Positions 1-11,835 are shown, numbered from the stretch's first letter. The stretch: 64,000 bases of DNA from Lampris incognitus (GCF_029633865.1 NC_079216.1:18327505-18391504), one strand, 5' to 3'. Made by a program: numbers and translations. The notes: generated by a model not told the origin, from the letters alone.

Positions 1-171
1 GGACTGTAACAACAAGCTTAACAGCAAAAAGTGCTTGATTGATAAAGTTATTAATATCATTATTATTATTATTATATGTATGGATATATATTTTAACAGA
101 CATATGTTTACTGTATATCTTTAGCCTACTATAGTATCTTCTGTGTTGAAATGTAAAATCACTTTGGGCTA

Positions 172-219
172 GATTGGTATGAAAGGTTCAATACAAATAA
201 AGTTTATTATTATTACATA
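172..219 (+). repeat. 3' tail of a 5'-truncated retroposon
   Basis: The sequence has an AATAAAGTTTATTATTATTA tail, the usual 3' end of several fish SINE/LINE families. Nothing of the body is recognisable upstream, so this is probably a heavily truncated copy. The ATT-rich stretch at 58-75 may be a second such tail. Confidence 0.35.
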
Positions 220-1744
220 AGGCTCTGGGGTACCTATACAAAGCGTCATGTAGGCTGTTACTCTGGCAATTTTTTCTTGATTACCTCCGCCCTCCCGTTC
301 CTCCCATCCCGTTTTCCTGGGACAGAATATTGGTAACCGTACTAGTATGTGACACCTAGCTTGCACTAACGTTAGCTGTGTGCTAGCTTCAACACCATGA
401 AACAGATTAAAACTGATTGACGGTCCAACCTCAACTCAGACACACTCTCGGATCTACTGACGGTGCAGCTGTCATCTCCCGAGATCAGGGAGTATGACCC
501 AACCAGTGCTGTTGATCTGTGGCACCAAGACTCTGTCAGGAGCAGGAGGCCAGACTTCATGGACGGTGCAAAGAGAGTGGCTGCTGTACAGTGAGAAGTA
601 GTCTGGGACTAGGGATGGGCATGTGGAGCACTCGAGTAGGTATAATAATACCACAAATAAAGCATGAAATCATACTTGTAACATTTTATCTTTTAACCAT
701 TGACTAATTTTACATAAAAATATTTTTGTTTCGGATCTGCTCTTGTCACATTTTTAAAAGCTTTTATTCAACACAATACCTTATTCTCTCATTGATATGT
801 ACTGAAAATGTATGTATGGTGCAAAAAAGGCTGCTAATTATTTTGACCGGTAAAAAATATGCTTGGCCGGTAGATTTTTTTCATCTACCAGTCCCCTTGG
901 CCGGTAAGCCAAATAGTTAATTTAGGACCCTGACTGAGTGCATGCTCAGGCATATGCTTTGACTGACCAAAACTGCTTTGTAGGCAATATACTAGTAGAC
1001 TTAAAATATGACAGGAATTCACAAAAGTAGGTTATATCTGCAAAACGGTATTTGATAAGACATTTTCAAGGGGATTTTCGTGATCAGCAGCCCAAAATCC
1101 ATAAAATACACCCACAAGTGTTCAGGAAGCAAACTCTTCATTGTCCAGCCTAATAAACGCTGAGTAGGCTAATTTCATCCTGGGAACAGTAAACATCAGC
1201 TGGCCTTAGCTGGGTATATGATAACTACACTTTTTCATATTGTTACCTTGGCTGACAACATCTTATTTGCTAGATGCCAAATCACCTGATGGGTTGGTAA
1301 ACAAGAAAGTTTTACCATAAACCCTCAACCACCTCCATCAAACGAAGGGGCTAGAATAGCTGAACAACATTTATGCTTGTTTCACTTGGTTTCACAAAAT
1401 TTGACGGTGGCGGTAATGTACCATAGCCACTCATAAAAAGTAAAGAAGCAAATCACGAGCTGGTGTAAACAATGCAGCTTTTTAAAACCATTCCAAAAAA
1501 AAAAGAAGAAAGGTTTTATAAGACAGGAAATGCATTCAACATGTTTGCTGGGCCTCAGGGGAGCACATACACAAAAGCATGTTTTGGGGATAAACTTTGA
1601 ATGTAAACAAAATTGAGTTGTTTACAAGAAAAACTCCTTGGATGCTTTTGATTATTTATGGATACGTTGCTATAGTTTTGCCACAAGTTTCCTGACAATT
1701 CACTTAGCATTTGGATGTTAACATGGTGGAAATAATTTCATCCT

Positions 1745-1824
1745 GTGCTGTTTTATGGTATGTAGCGTTGCAGTGTTGTTTAGTGTTACAGTGTTGTGTA
1801 GCATTGCACTTGTGTAGTGTAGGG
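1745..1824. repeat. Degenerate GTGTTGTGTAG-type minisatellite, left part
   Basis: Loose tandem units built on TTGTGTAGTGTTGCAGTG run up to 1824 and continue at 4220-4312 on the other side of the hAT element. The two halves were one array before the hAT insertion, whose 8-bp duplication GTGTAGGG comes from it. Confidence 0.6.
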
Positions 1825-4219
1825 CAGCGGTCCCCAACCCCCGGGCCGCGGACCGGTACCGGTCCGTGGGTCATTTGGTACCGGGCCGCAGAGAAAGAAT
1901 AAATAACTTACATTATTTCCGTTTTATTTGTTATCTGAGTCTGAACGATGTTTTATTTTGAAAAATGACCGGATTCCCTCTGTTACATCCGTCTATGACT
2001 CACTCCTGACGCTTGTCTCGGTCACGTGATACGTTGCCGCTAAAATTAAATCCACAAGCTAGCAAAATGAGTAAAAAACAAACGTCTTTGGAAAGTTTCT
2101 TTGCGAAGGGGAAAAGGCCCGGTGAGGAGACAGAAGAAGAGCCTACGACTTCCAAGAAAAAGAAAGCTGCATTTAACAGACAATACCTGGAGTCCTACTT
2201 AAAATATGGATTTATCGCGACAGGTGATTCCTGCGCAGCAAGCCCGCTCTGCATAATGTGCGGCGACCGGCTCTCTAATGAGGCAATGAAGCCTTCAAAA
2301 CGGCTTCGCCACTTGGAGACCAAGCACCCTGCATTAAAAGACAAGCCTTCGAAGTATTTTGGAAGAAAAAAGCATGAACAAGAAGGACAGAAGCAATTAC
2401 TGAGGGCCACCACATCAACAAATGCGAGTGCACTGAGAGCATCACACTGGGTGGCTAATCGTATTGCTAAGGCTAAGAAGCCATTCACCATTGGTGAAGA
2501 ATTGATCCTACCCGCCACTAAAGACATTTGCCGTGAACTTCTTGGAGAGGCTGCGGTTAAAAAGATAGCACAGGTGCCTCTTTCGGCCAGCACCGTCACT
2601 CGGCACATTGAGGAAATAGCAGAGGACATTGAGACACAATTGTTGGAGAGGATTAATACATCACCGTGGTACGCACTCCAGGTTGACGAGTCTGCAGATA
2701 TTGACAACAAGGCAACACTACTTGTTTATGTGCGACATCTTTATCAGGAGGATGTGCATGAGGATATGTTATGTGCACTATCGTTGCCAACCAAAACCAC
2801 AGCCGCAGAAGTATTCAAGTCGCTGGATGATCATATATCAGGAAAACTGAAATGGTCCTTTTGTGTCGGCATATGCACAGACGGAGCTGCTGCCATGACC
2901 GGACGGCTGTCTGGTTTAACTACTCAGATTAAGGAGGTTGCACCTGAATGTGAGTCTACGCATTGTGTCATTCACAGGGAAATGCTGGCTAGCCGAAAAA
3001 TACCACCGGAACTTAACAGCGTATTGAATGACGTCGTTAAAGTTATTAACCACGTCAGAGCACGCGCCCTTAACTCGCGCCTGTTCGAGCAGCTTTGTGA
3101 GGAGATGGACGCGGAGTACAGACACCTTCTCTTATACACAGAAATAAGATGGCTATCCCGAGGGAGGTCGCTGGCCAGAGTGTTTGAATTACGAGAGCCG
3201 CTGCAGAGATTTCTCTCAGAAAAAAAGTCACCGCTGGCAGCACATTTCAGTGACGAGGAATGGGTCGCAAAACTCGCTTACTTGTGCGACATATTCAACC
3301 TGCTCAATGAACTCAATCGGTCACTTCAGGGGGAAATGACAACTGTCTTCAAGTTGGCAGATAAAGTAGCTGCATTTAAAGCCAAACTGGATTTGTGGGG
3401 ACGGCGCGTGAACAGAGGTATATTTGACATGTTTCAAACATTCGCGGGGATTTTGGAAGAGACTGAGACCGAGCCGTCATTCTCCCAGCTGGTGCACGAT
3501 CACCTGTCTTTGCTTTTAAAAGAGTTTGAGCGCTACTTCCCAACCACAAAAGACCCACGAACTGCCAAGGAATGAATCCGCGACCCATTTGTCAACCTTA
3601 AAAGTATGTTCGAGACAACAACTCTGCCGGTGTTCTGGATTAAAGTCACGGCAGAATACCCTGAGATCGCCACAACAGCACTGAAAACCCTGTTGCCATT
3701 TCTGACATCCTATTTGTGTGAAGCGGGATTTTCTGCAGTGACAGCAACCAAAACAAAATTACGGAGTAGACTGGACATAAGCAACACACTTCGGGTGTCA
3801 TTGTGTCCCATTACCCCTAGATGGGACCGTCTCGTTGCAGAGAAACAAGCTCAGGGCTCCCACTGATTTAGCATTATGGTGAGTTGTATTTTCATGCAAT
3901 TTGTATTTGTTTTTGTGTTGTATCTTATTTTGAAGGCATGTTTAAACGTTACCATGGCGACCAGAGAGTGTTAGGGGGCAGAGAGGATGTTACTCATGTT
4001 ATGTTGTTGGCGCGATGTTACGAGGACGCTGCTAATAAAGTTGCATACGAGTACACAGTGGATTCACGTTTATTATTATATTTAGAAAATACCACAGTTT
4101 TTATGCTGGTCGTATCATTTTATTTTGTGTATTTATCCGCCACACCTTAAAGGCCGGTCCGTGGAAATATTGTCTGACATTAAACCGGTCCGTGGCGCAA
4201 AAAAGGTTGGGGACGGCTG
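1825..4219 (+). mobile_element. hAT DNA transposon, complete ends, 8-bp TSD
   Basis: The termini are CAGCGGTCCCCAACC at 1825-1839 and its inverse GGTTGGGGACGGCTG at 4205-4219, with one mismatch. Both flanks carry the identical 8-bp duplication GTGTAGGG (1817-1824 and 4220-4227), the hallmark of hAT transposition. Subterminal CCGGTCCGTGG-type motifs occur near both ends (about 1852-1870 and 4154-4195). Inside is one long transposase frame with a single premature stop. Length is about 2.4 kb. The perfect TSD indicates a fairly young insertion. Confidence 0.93.
2067..3866 (+). pseudogene. hAT transposase (ZBED5/GTF2IRD2-like), one internal stop
   Basis: This encodes the transposase of the surrounding hAT element. 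The likely start is the ATG at 2067 (MSKKQTSLESFF), although an in-frame ATG lies at 2013. Domains in order are a BED zinc finger (CIMC then HLETKH, near 2252-2330), an RNase-H-like catalytic core with VDESAD (about 2683) and CTDGAAAMTG (about 2874), the HCVIHREM segment, the EIRWLSRG motif (about 3142), and a C-terminal hAT dimerisation region with SYLCEAGFSAV (about 3710-3740), which carries the third acidic residue. A TGA at 3573-3575 interrupts the frame. The codons after it stay in the same frame to 3866, so this is one point nonsense change rather than a frameshift. The segment after the stop also looks shorter than usual for the family. The first part alone lacks the dimerisation domain, so activity is unlikely unless the stop is suppressed or polymorphic. 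Confidence 0.9.
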
Positions 4220-4312
4220 GTGTAGGGTAACAATGTTGGGTATTGTTGCGTTGTTGTGTAGTTTAGCATTATAGTGTTGTGTAGTGTTGCAGTGTGGTGT
4301 AGTGTGGTGCTG
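4220..4312. repeat. Minisatellite, right part
   Basis: This continues the GTGTTGTGTAG array interrupted by the hAT insertion. It begins with the right copy of the 8-bp target duplication. Confidence 0.55.
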
Positions 4313-4587
4313 CTGTCCCTGCTCTGTTTGGTCTACTGATCTTCCTCTCTAATAGCAGTGGCTTGTAGTAGCTGCCTCGAACAGCAGCAACCCAAACCAG
4401 CTTCACACACACACCGCAGCCTACAGAAATCACTGGACAGAACTGCATGCTGGGAGCTCCAAAATATCCCCAACCCTCTCAGCGATCCTAGTGGAGAGAA
4501 AAAGGGGTTGATCTCTGGGTGCCAGTGGGGTTTTTTGGCCGTGATGAGTCAGCCTGCAACCAAGACATGACTCCAGTTTGCTCAGAG

Positions 4588-4615
<28 letters not shown>
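4588..4615. repeat. (AC)n microsatellite
   Basis: Uninterrupted CA dinucleotide tract of about 14 units in the intron. Confidence 0.9.
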
Positions 4616-4618
<3 letters not shown>

Positions 4619-4869
4619 AATTTAACATGGCAGGACTGCTGAGTGTGCAGTCTGGGGACAAACTCTCAGGTCTGTGGATTTGGCCCTGGCTGGGCTGTTA
4701 GACGGTCAGTCAACCAGTCAGGCCTTTGTGTAGTTACATAAAGGTACAAGTAAGTCAATGCTGCAGAGAGGAGTCTATTCTGAATACTCTGTTCTGCAGG
4801 TTATCATCACTGACAGCCCTGATTAGCCCCGTTCTGCCTCAAACAACCAGTTGTTACCCACTCCCTAAA

Positions 4870-5145
4870 TGCATACATCTTCTCTACTTTCTCTCGTTCC
4901 TGTCCTCTCCTCCTGTTCCTCTTCTGGCCTTACCTAACCTTTGTCCTGTCGTTGTCTTCCCACCCCCTTCCTCGCCTGTCCTCCCCTTTCCTCTCTGTTC
5001 ACCTCTCTCCTCTTTGTTTTGTTGTTCTCTCCTTTATTCTCACTCTTATCCTCTCATTCCTCATCACTGCCCTCTCACCTTTTCACTCTTCTCTCCCTTT
5101 TGTTTTCACCATCTTCCTTCTTCTCTACTTTTCTCCACTCATTAG
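4870..5145. repeat. Polypyrimidine (CT-rich) tract
   Basis: About 275 bases are strongly biased to C and T on the + strand, with recurring TCCTCTC and CTTCTC. It has no regular unit. It gives long spurious ORFs rich in Ser, Leu, Pro and Phe in all three forward frames, none with a recognisable domain. Confidence 0.6.
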
Positions 5146-5214
5146 GGTGCTTAAAACCTTTGTATATGAATGGTCACTATGCTACCGACCAGCCATGTCC
5201 CTCCTCCTTCTCCT

Positions 5215-6108
5215 GTAAATGGCGGTGCAAATTCACGTTTGCAGCTGCATCACCCAGTACCGGTGTGGGAAGATGGTGGCGCGAGCTTATGTTTGCGACA
5301 GCCTCACCCAGTACCGTCCGTGCAGTGTCTTTGTCCACGTCTGTGTCTTAAGTTTGTTTTGTCTTCGTTTGATGGCTGGGAGAGCTGGTGCTGGATTGGC
5401 TGGGAGCGCTTGGGTCTGCTGCATCCTGGGGGCCCAGGGACCACAGCCCTGACCAGAGCTGCGCCCGAAGAGGTAATACCAAGGGCGGTCTGACAGGATG
5501 CGGAAGCAGGGCAGTCTAAGCTAACTGCTAGCCCATGCAGACTGGCAGTTCTGATAATACCGAGGGTGGTCTGGCGGCAGCCTCATCTAGCGTTGACTGT
5601 GTTTTAGTGTCGTAGTGTAGAGTGCGGGTAGGTGTGTCGAAAGTGTCTGGCTGAGAGAACTGGCGTTAGATCAGCTGGGGGAGCCTGGTTTTCTGCATCC
5701 GGTGGGCCCAGGGACCATGGCCCTGCCGGTGCTGCCCTCGAGGAGAACACACTGAGGGCGGTCTGATGGGATGCGGAAGCGGGGCAGGCTAAGCTAAATG
5801 CTAGCCCATGCAGACAGGTAGTTCTGATAGTCTTTGGGGCTGGTGTTTGTTCTCCTGGACAGTGGATTTTTTTGGACTGTATTGCACTGAGTGGACTGTG
5901 TTGTTAACTGTTTGTGTTTTTGTTTTTTTGTTTTTTGTTTTTTGCTTTGTCCTCTCTGTTTTTGTTGGTGTTGTTTTTGGGAAATTTGAGATGTGTGTTT
6001 TTGTCTTTTGTGTCGCATTGCTGTGGCCTGGGGGAAACGGAATTTTGTTTCTTTTGTGTACACAAGTAAATGAAAGAAATTACAACAAATTGTTCCTGAT
6101 TCCTGTAG
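5215..6108 (+). mobile_element. Unclassified retroposon-like repeat, copy 1
   Basis: This matches, in opposite orientation, the copy at 9087-9795. Shared landmarks are an AAGATGG box near the 5' end, the run GCAGTGTCTTTGTCCACGTC, two cassettes of CTAGCCCATGCAGAC preceded by GGGCGGTCTGA-like sequence, a GGGGGAAACGGAATTTTGTTTC motif near 6030, and a 3' end of repeated TTCCTGA units (TTCCTGATTCCTG at 6092-6104). A terminal short tandem repeat is typical of non-LTR retroelements and their SINEs. No RT is encoded, so it may be a SINE or a LINE with its coding part deleted. The family name is unknown to me. Confidence 0.65.
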
Positions 6109-6418
6109 GATTAGCAAGAAGCTGATAGTCACTCTGGTGTTCTCCATAAAAACTTACACTAGGTCTACACTGGTAATGTTGTGTGTAAGTGGCTCGACAG
6201 CTACAAAAACCACATGACGCCTCCATTTCCAAACTGGTTGTGTTTTTTAGCCATGCATTCAAAAATGGAACGTTAAAAGGGCAGTGCATGAGAAGAGAAT
6301 GAACTGGCATAAACTAGACCAAAATGTATTTGCAACTGTAGGCCTACTGAATGAGCTTGTAGACAGCTTTTGTGAAGCATGAGCAGCCTATAGTCTTTAG
6401 TATCATTTTCTTTAGCTT

Positions 6419-6572
6419 GGGTGGCGCGGTGGCCCAGTGGTTAGCGCTGTTGCCTCACAGCAAGAAGGTTCTGGGTTTGAACCCCGCGGTTGTCCAACCT
6501 TGGGGGTCATCCCAGGTCGTCCTCTGTGTGGCGTTTGCCTGTTCTGCCCTGGTCTGCGGTGGGTTTTTTCCG
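6419..6572 (+). mobile_element. tRNA-derived SINE, family A, 5' part
   Basis: The head carries a pol III A box (GGCCCAGTGG, 6431-6440) and a B box (GGGTTTGAACCC, 6473-6484), followed by the family core GGGGTCATCCCAGGTCGTCC. The 3' half is missing and the copy breaks off near GGTTTTTTCCGG. Family A recurs at 12992, 21493, 25633, 27866, 37187, 41621 and 58531. Confidence 0.8.
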
Positions 6573-6661
6573 GTTGTATGAAGTGGAAGTTGAAAGCATA
6601 CAGGACTACCAGCACCACATTATTCTGTGAAAAACACGTGCCACCAAATTGATTCAAAGGA

Positions 6662-7204
6662 GTATGGAGACTACAAGTACGCGTGTGAGTAACATAAGTG
6701 CAAACTCTTTCGGATCTATGAACAAACAGTTTGTCAAGCTGCCAAAATTAATAATTGAGAAGTTTCATGGAGAAATAAGCCAGTGGCAGGAATTCTGGAG
6801 CCAGTACAAGACTGCTATTCATAATGATGCACTGTGCAAGGAGAAATTTACACCTGAAATCCTATCTAACTGGAGCAGCAGCAAAAGCAGAAGTGGGGCT
6901 CACGTTTACTGACAGTAATTATGATGCAGCAATTGATTTGCTTGGAAAGTGATTTGGAAGAAAGGACATTGTAGTCAGTGCACACATGACAAAATTACTG
7001 AACCTGACTCCTGTGACAAGGTGTTCAGATATTGCAGCTATAAGAAATTTGTATGATGAATGTGAAATTCAGATATGTAGTTTGGAATCCCTGAGCATTT
7101 CTTGTGACACATATGGTAGTTTAATGTGTCCAGTATTAATTCAGTTAATACCAGATGACATTGCATTAGCCTACACATGCAAGTCACACGCAAACAGTGA
7201 ATGA
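6662..7204 (+). pseudogene. BEL/Pao gag-like region (DUF1759)
   Basis: The segment starting at about 6730 reads KLPKLIIEKFHGEISQWQEF, the signature opening of the DUF1759 domain of BEL/Pao polyproteins. The frame shifts near 6850: the continuation (LKSYLTGAAAKAEVGLTFTD) is in another frame, and a stop follows near 6949. The last part (6986-7204) reads HMTKLLNLTPV then GSLMCPVLIQLIPDDIAL, again typical of this domain. It is inactive. Confidence 0.75.
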
Positions 7205-7427
7205 AATGTGCCTGAGCTCATTCTATTCCTGCAAAATGAGGTGCAAAGCAGAGATAGAGAGCATTTCGACTTACCTGATTAGGGCGCTCACACAAGGAAA
7301 ATCCTCAGCCAAATAAACAACCATTCATTAAACCTGTGTCTTCCAGTGAAACAGAATATAAGAAATGGAGCATGCCCTCAACCACTGCATTACACACAGC
7401 TAGTAACACACAGCAGAACTGTGTACT

Positions 7428-9083
7428 GTGACAGTCTGGACCATAAACCAGAATTACTGGTCAGATAATTCAGTGTCCACTTGCAAAGAAAATTTGCAAA
7501 AAATGGGACAATGCTTTGTATGCTTAGGTCTGAAACACATTGCCATATTCTGCAAAGTAAAAGGCATCACATGTGGTCACACACATCACCAGTCAATCAT
7601 GGACAGCAGCATGGACAGAGGCACCGGAAGGAAGAAAAATTGTGAGATGTTTGTTAGATGGAGGTAGCCAAAGGAGCTTCATTTACGAGAATCTGGTGAA
7701 ATTATCTGTTTATAAACAAGAAACATGGAATGGAACCTTCACAGATTCGAATCTACCACTCCCATGACCACAAAACACAACATTGTGAAGGTAACACTAG
7801 AAAAGGTGTGGAACACGCAGCAGAGGATTGAAATAACTGCTGTCGTAACTCTTCCAAGTGTGCGCTGCTGTAATGAAAGTTCCAGGGGAGCATATTCAAG
7901 AAGAACTCAAATGAAAGGGTTGCAGCTTGCAGATTTCCTGTTAGAGGGTGTGGAGGATCCAGAGTTGTCTGTGCTAATAGGAGCAGACTTTTACTGGCAA
8001 GTTGTGTCAGGCCACATTGAGAGATTTCATGAATCCCTGGTAGCTTTAGAAAGCACATTTTGATGAGTTGTGCATGGACAAGACTCTGGGTCTAGCACAC
8101 CAAAAACCACATGCATGCACATTAGTTTTGAGGAGGAAACTAAAGTCCCAAACGAGTTGTACGCTTTCTGGGAAATTGAGCACCTTGGCACTGTTAAGGA
8201 AAAACTGAAAGCCCAGAGAAGAGAGGCTCCTGAGAACTTTGAACAGACCGAAACCTTTAAAAATGGACACTACCAAATCAAGCTACCATGGCGATGAGAC
8301 AAATCAGATCTACCTGACAACTTCAGGGTTGCCAAGAAAAGGTTTGAAATTTTAAAGAAAAGGCTAAACGCTGATGTAATTCTTTATGAAGGGTACAATA
8401 AAGTGAACCAAGACTATCTGCAGGGGGATATTCCTGTAAATGACATGACACCAGAGGACTGTGAAATATTATCTTCCTTGTCATGCAGTTCTTTGAGAAG
8501 ATAATGCAACCACCAAACTAAGAATTGTGTTTGATGCATCATCACACGAGAACTGTTGCCCATCCCTAAATGACTGCTTACTGACTGGGTCAAACCTGAA
8601 CCCGGACCTGTTTGATGTGCTAATTAAGTTCAGACTACACAGCTGATATCAGTAAGGCTTTTCTGCATATCGCGCTAGCTGATGGGGACAAAGATGAGCT
8701 GCACATAATGAGAATGAAGAGAGTTGTATTTGGAGTCTCGCTAATCCCGTTCCTTCTAACAGTGATTATTAGGAAGCACCTCCAACAGTACGAGACAGCA
8801 ACCTAAAACTGTAACGGTGTTGCGGGAATCATTATGTGGATGATTTCATTGCAAGCTCATGTGATGAGGAAGAAGCCTACTCAGTCACCACTGGTGCAAG
8901 GGACATTATGTCGGCTGCTGGCGTGAATCTATGCAAATGGGTGACAAACTCGCCAGATCTGAGTGCAAAGTGGGAGGAGAATGCAATGCAATGTGTAACA
9001 AAACCAAACTCAAGTGGGAATGTATCGAAAGTATTGGGACTAGGGTGGAGACCAGAAAAGGACAAATTTGTGTTTGATTGAAA
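7428..9083 (+). pseudogene. BEL/Pao protease and reverse transcriptase remnants
   Basis: A degraded zinc-knuckle-like stretch (CFVCLGLKHIAIFC, about 7515-7555) is followed by RCLLDGGSQRSFIYENLVKL (about 7640), the aspartic protease region of BEL/Pao with the active-site Asp preserved in a D-G-G context. LSVLIGADFYWQVVSG (about 7965-8010) marks the end of that domain. RT pieces follow: KRVVFGVSLIPFLL (about 8715) and YVDDFIASSCDEEEA (about 8832-8876), which contains the catalytic YVDD. The last piece, VLGLGWRPEKDKFVFD, ends at a TGA (9079-9081) just before the inserted repeat. There are many frameshifts. Confidence 0.75.
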
Positions 9084-9086
9084 GGG

Positions 9087-9795
9087 ACTGGAATCAGGAA
9101 TCAGGAACACTGTATTTGTCATTTCACTTCATGCACTTGCATACATGAAGTGAAACAAAATGCCATTTCCCCCAGCCCACAGCAGTACAACACAAAGACA
9201 AAACACATAAAAAAACTACATGAACACACATATCCAAACTAACATATATATCAAAACTAAACAAAAAGTCACGGTCCAAGGGAACGAGTGCCAGCCAGGA
9301 TGAATGTCAGAACCGCCGGTCTGCATCGGTTAGCAGTTAGCCTAGCCCGCCCTGCTTCCGCGTCCTGTCAGACCGCCCTTGGCGTTTCCTCCTCGGGTGC
9401 AGCTGCAAGCAGGGGCCATGGTTCCCAGGCCCACCGGACGAAGCAGACCAAGCTCTTCCAGCCAATCCAGCGCCAGCTCTCCCAGCCAGATATCCTCGGC
9501 AAACCTCCCCACACTCCTCACGACGACATCAAAAACACCACAGTCAACGCCAGGTGAGGCCGCCACCAGACCGCCCTCAGTGTTATTGGAACTGCCGGTC
9601 TGCATGGGCTAGCAGTTAGCTTAGCCTGCCCCGCTCTCCCAGCCAATCCAGCGCCAGCTCTCCCAGCCATCAAACGAGGATAAACTTAGATGCAGACGTG
9701 GACAAAGACACTGCATAGACGGTACTAGGTGAGGCCGCTGCAAATATGAATTGGTGCAGCCATCTTCTCACACCGGACGCTTTTTTTTTTCTTTT
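9087..9795 (-). mobile_element. Unclassified retroposon-like repeat, copy 2, inserted in BEL/Pao
   Basis: Read on the minus strand this is the same family as 5215-6108. It has AAGATGG near the 5' end (complement at about 9760-9770), the GTGTCTTTGTCCACGTC run, two CTAGCCCATGCAGAC-like cassettes, GGGGGAAATGGCATTTTGTTTC, and a terminal TTCCTGATTCCTGATTCC (complement at about 9090-9110). It separates the RT and RNase H parts of the BEL/Pao element, so it is younger than that element. Clean target duplications could not be set. Confidence 0.7.
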
Positions 9796-9811
9796 TCCCC
9801 TGCATGTTTAA

Positions 9812-10317
9812 TGTTGGAACGTTTTAAAAGGAAAACAAAACACAAAGAGAAGTGTGCTGCAGACATCTCGTATTTTCAATCCCATTGGTTTCCTCACTCG
9901 TTCACCATTCGGGTAAAATGCTTGTTTCAGGAAATATGGCAGAGGGGAATTTGGGTGAGACGAGCAGTTATCCCGACTTGACAAACCTGTGGAATAGCTG
10001 GTGTTCAGCGCTACCACAGGTTAACCTGGTAGTCATTTCAAAATGTTACAAAATCGAGTTTCAACCAAATGCACTGTCACACAAACTATGTTTTCTGTGA
10101 TTCGAGTGAAAAGGCATATGGTGCGGTTGTATACCTGCAAGGACACAATGAAAATGGGGAAATGATGAGAAACTTTGTAGCATCAAAGTCACGGGTTGCT
10201 CCTCTAAAGAAATTGTCTTTACCACGCTTGGAATTGATGGGCGCCTTGATTGGAGCAAGGTTAGGCAATAACCTGCTTAAGTCTCTGAACCTGGAAAAGA
10301 ATCAGATAAGAATGTAG
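9812..10317 (+). pseudogene. BEL/Pao connection and RNase H region
   Basis: After the inserted repeat the BEL/Pao coding sequence resumes with TIRVKCLFQEIWQRG (about 9905-9950). Then comes CDSSEKAYGAVVYLQ (about 10095-10140), the RNase H-like core with its Asp, followed by SRVAPLKKLSLPRLELMGAL (about 10193-10250), a hallmark motif of Pao polyproteins. It is frameshifted relative to upstream parts and ends in a stop near 10317. Confidence 0.75.
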
Positions 10318-11084
10318 ACAAACTCAATGATGTCCTTACATTGGGTATGTAGCACTCCACAAAAATGGAAGCCATTTGTGGCAAATCGAGTGACGGAATT
10401 CTAACAATTGACAAATCCAGAGACCTGGTCACACTGTGATGGAAAAGAGAATCCTGCAAATTTAACTACAACAGGCCAAAGTGTTGACAGTCTCATCCAG
10501 AATAAGATGTGGTGGAATGGACCTACCTTTCTATTGACTGCAGACTGCATAGAAAATACTGACATGGACAGTATTGCAGACGACGTAGACACTGAGCTTA
10601 GGACTTATGTTCCAGGTTGCAGTACGGCTTACTGGCACTGAGATAGTTGAACCACTGTTAGACCTAGACAGGTACAGTAGACTAAAAACAGTGTTTAGAG
10701 TAACTACATGGGTTAAGAGGTGCCTAGCTAATGCACGCTCGGGTCCAAAACTTCCACTTACCACTGAGGAGCTTGGTGCAGCTGAAATAACCAAGTAAAA
10801 GTAACTCAGGAACACAGTTTTAGCAAAGAAGTGAATCTGCTAAAATCCAGATGTGACGTCAACCAAGATTAAAAAATCAAAAGACTTTAAACCGTTCTTA
10901 GACAAGAATAGCCCCATTTGGGTAGAAGGGAGGTGTCAACAAGCCAATTTGAGTTTCAGAGAGTGACACCCTTTGGTGCTGCCCACAAAGGGCAGGTACT
11001 CAGAATTATTAGTTCAGTATCACCATGAAAAGGTCATGCATTCTGGAGTACAGGATACACTATATACAGATTTGAGCACATTGT

Positions 11085-11835
11085 CTAGTCTGTGAAAGAC
11101 AGACGATGAAGCCAGCTCAGCAAGGTACCGCACCCTTACCGAGAAACAAAATTACTGAAGCTCTGCTGTTCAACGTTACCGGAGTAGACTTTGCAGGGGC
11201 TTTTATATACAACGGTCAGTCAAAAAAAGCACATGTTACGCTTTTCACATATGCCGTTACTAGAGCAGACAACTGAGAACTTTCTTTTGGCATTAAAGAG
11301 ATTAATTGCGAGAAGAGGGCTTTGTAAAGTTATCTACTCAGACAATGCGAAGACATTTAAAAGAGCGGACGAGGATTTAAGGGAACTGTGGAAATCTATT
11401 AAGGAGTTCAAGCTGACAGAGTTTTTTACTGGAAGAGGAATAACGTGGAAATTTATTGCAGAACGATAAGCGTAGTGGGGCCGTTTCTGGGAAAGGCTTG
11501 TTAAATCAGTTGAGACATGCTTAAAAAAGGTCTTAAGTAAATCCTCCCTGAACTTTGAGGAGTTGACTACCATGCTTAGGGAGGTAGAGGCAGTGCTAAA
11601 TTCCAGGCCCCTCTCGTATGTGCACTCTGGTGCTAATGAACCTCAGCCAATCACACTCAATCACTATCTGGTAGGGAACAGACTGACTTCTCTCCCAACA
11701 AAGACTGCGATACAGGAGACTCCACTGACCAAAACAGGGCAAAGATGGTCTGCAGGTGGACGTACAGACAGACTTTTGAACAGCCCGTGGAACTGCTGGT
11801 GTAAGGCCTATCTAATGGACTTAAAATCCGCTTAA
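11085..11835 (+). pseudogene. BEL/Pao integrase remnant
   Basis: Integrase landmarks occur in order: VTGVDFAGAFIYN (first catalytic Asp, about 11178-11215), KVIYSDNAKTFKRADEDL (second Asp, about 11330-11375) and WGRFWERLVKSVE in another frame (about 11478-11515). VLNSRPLSYVHSG follows at about 11595-11630. A stop at 11467-11469 breaks the frame just before the segment expected to hold the catalytic Glu. Upstream, 10320-11085 has only scattered short matches. Confidence 0.75.

Noticed and set aside
4726..5351. Overlapping long ORFs rich in Ser/Leu/Pro
   Set aside because: They are translations of a polypyrimidine tract in all three frames, without any domain.
6328..6342. ATTTGCAACTGTAG, also found in the candidate BEL/Pao 3' LTR, as a 5' LTR remnant
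   Set aside because: Only 14 bases match and the surrounding sequence does not, so it may be chance.
6428..6490. Possible tRNA gene from A and B boxes (also in the other SINE copies)
   Set aside because: No cloverleaf or anticodon arm of the right spacing; the boxes belong to SINE heads found many times here.
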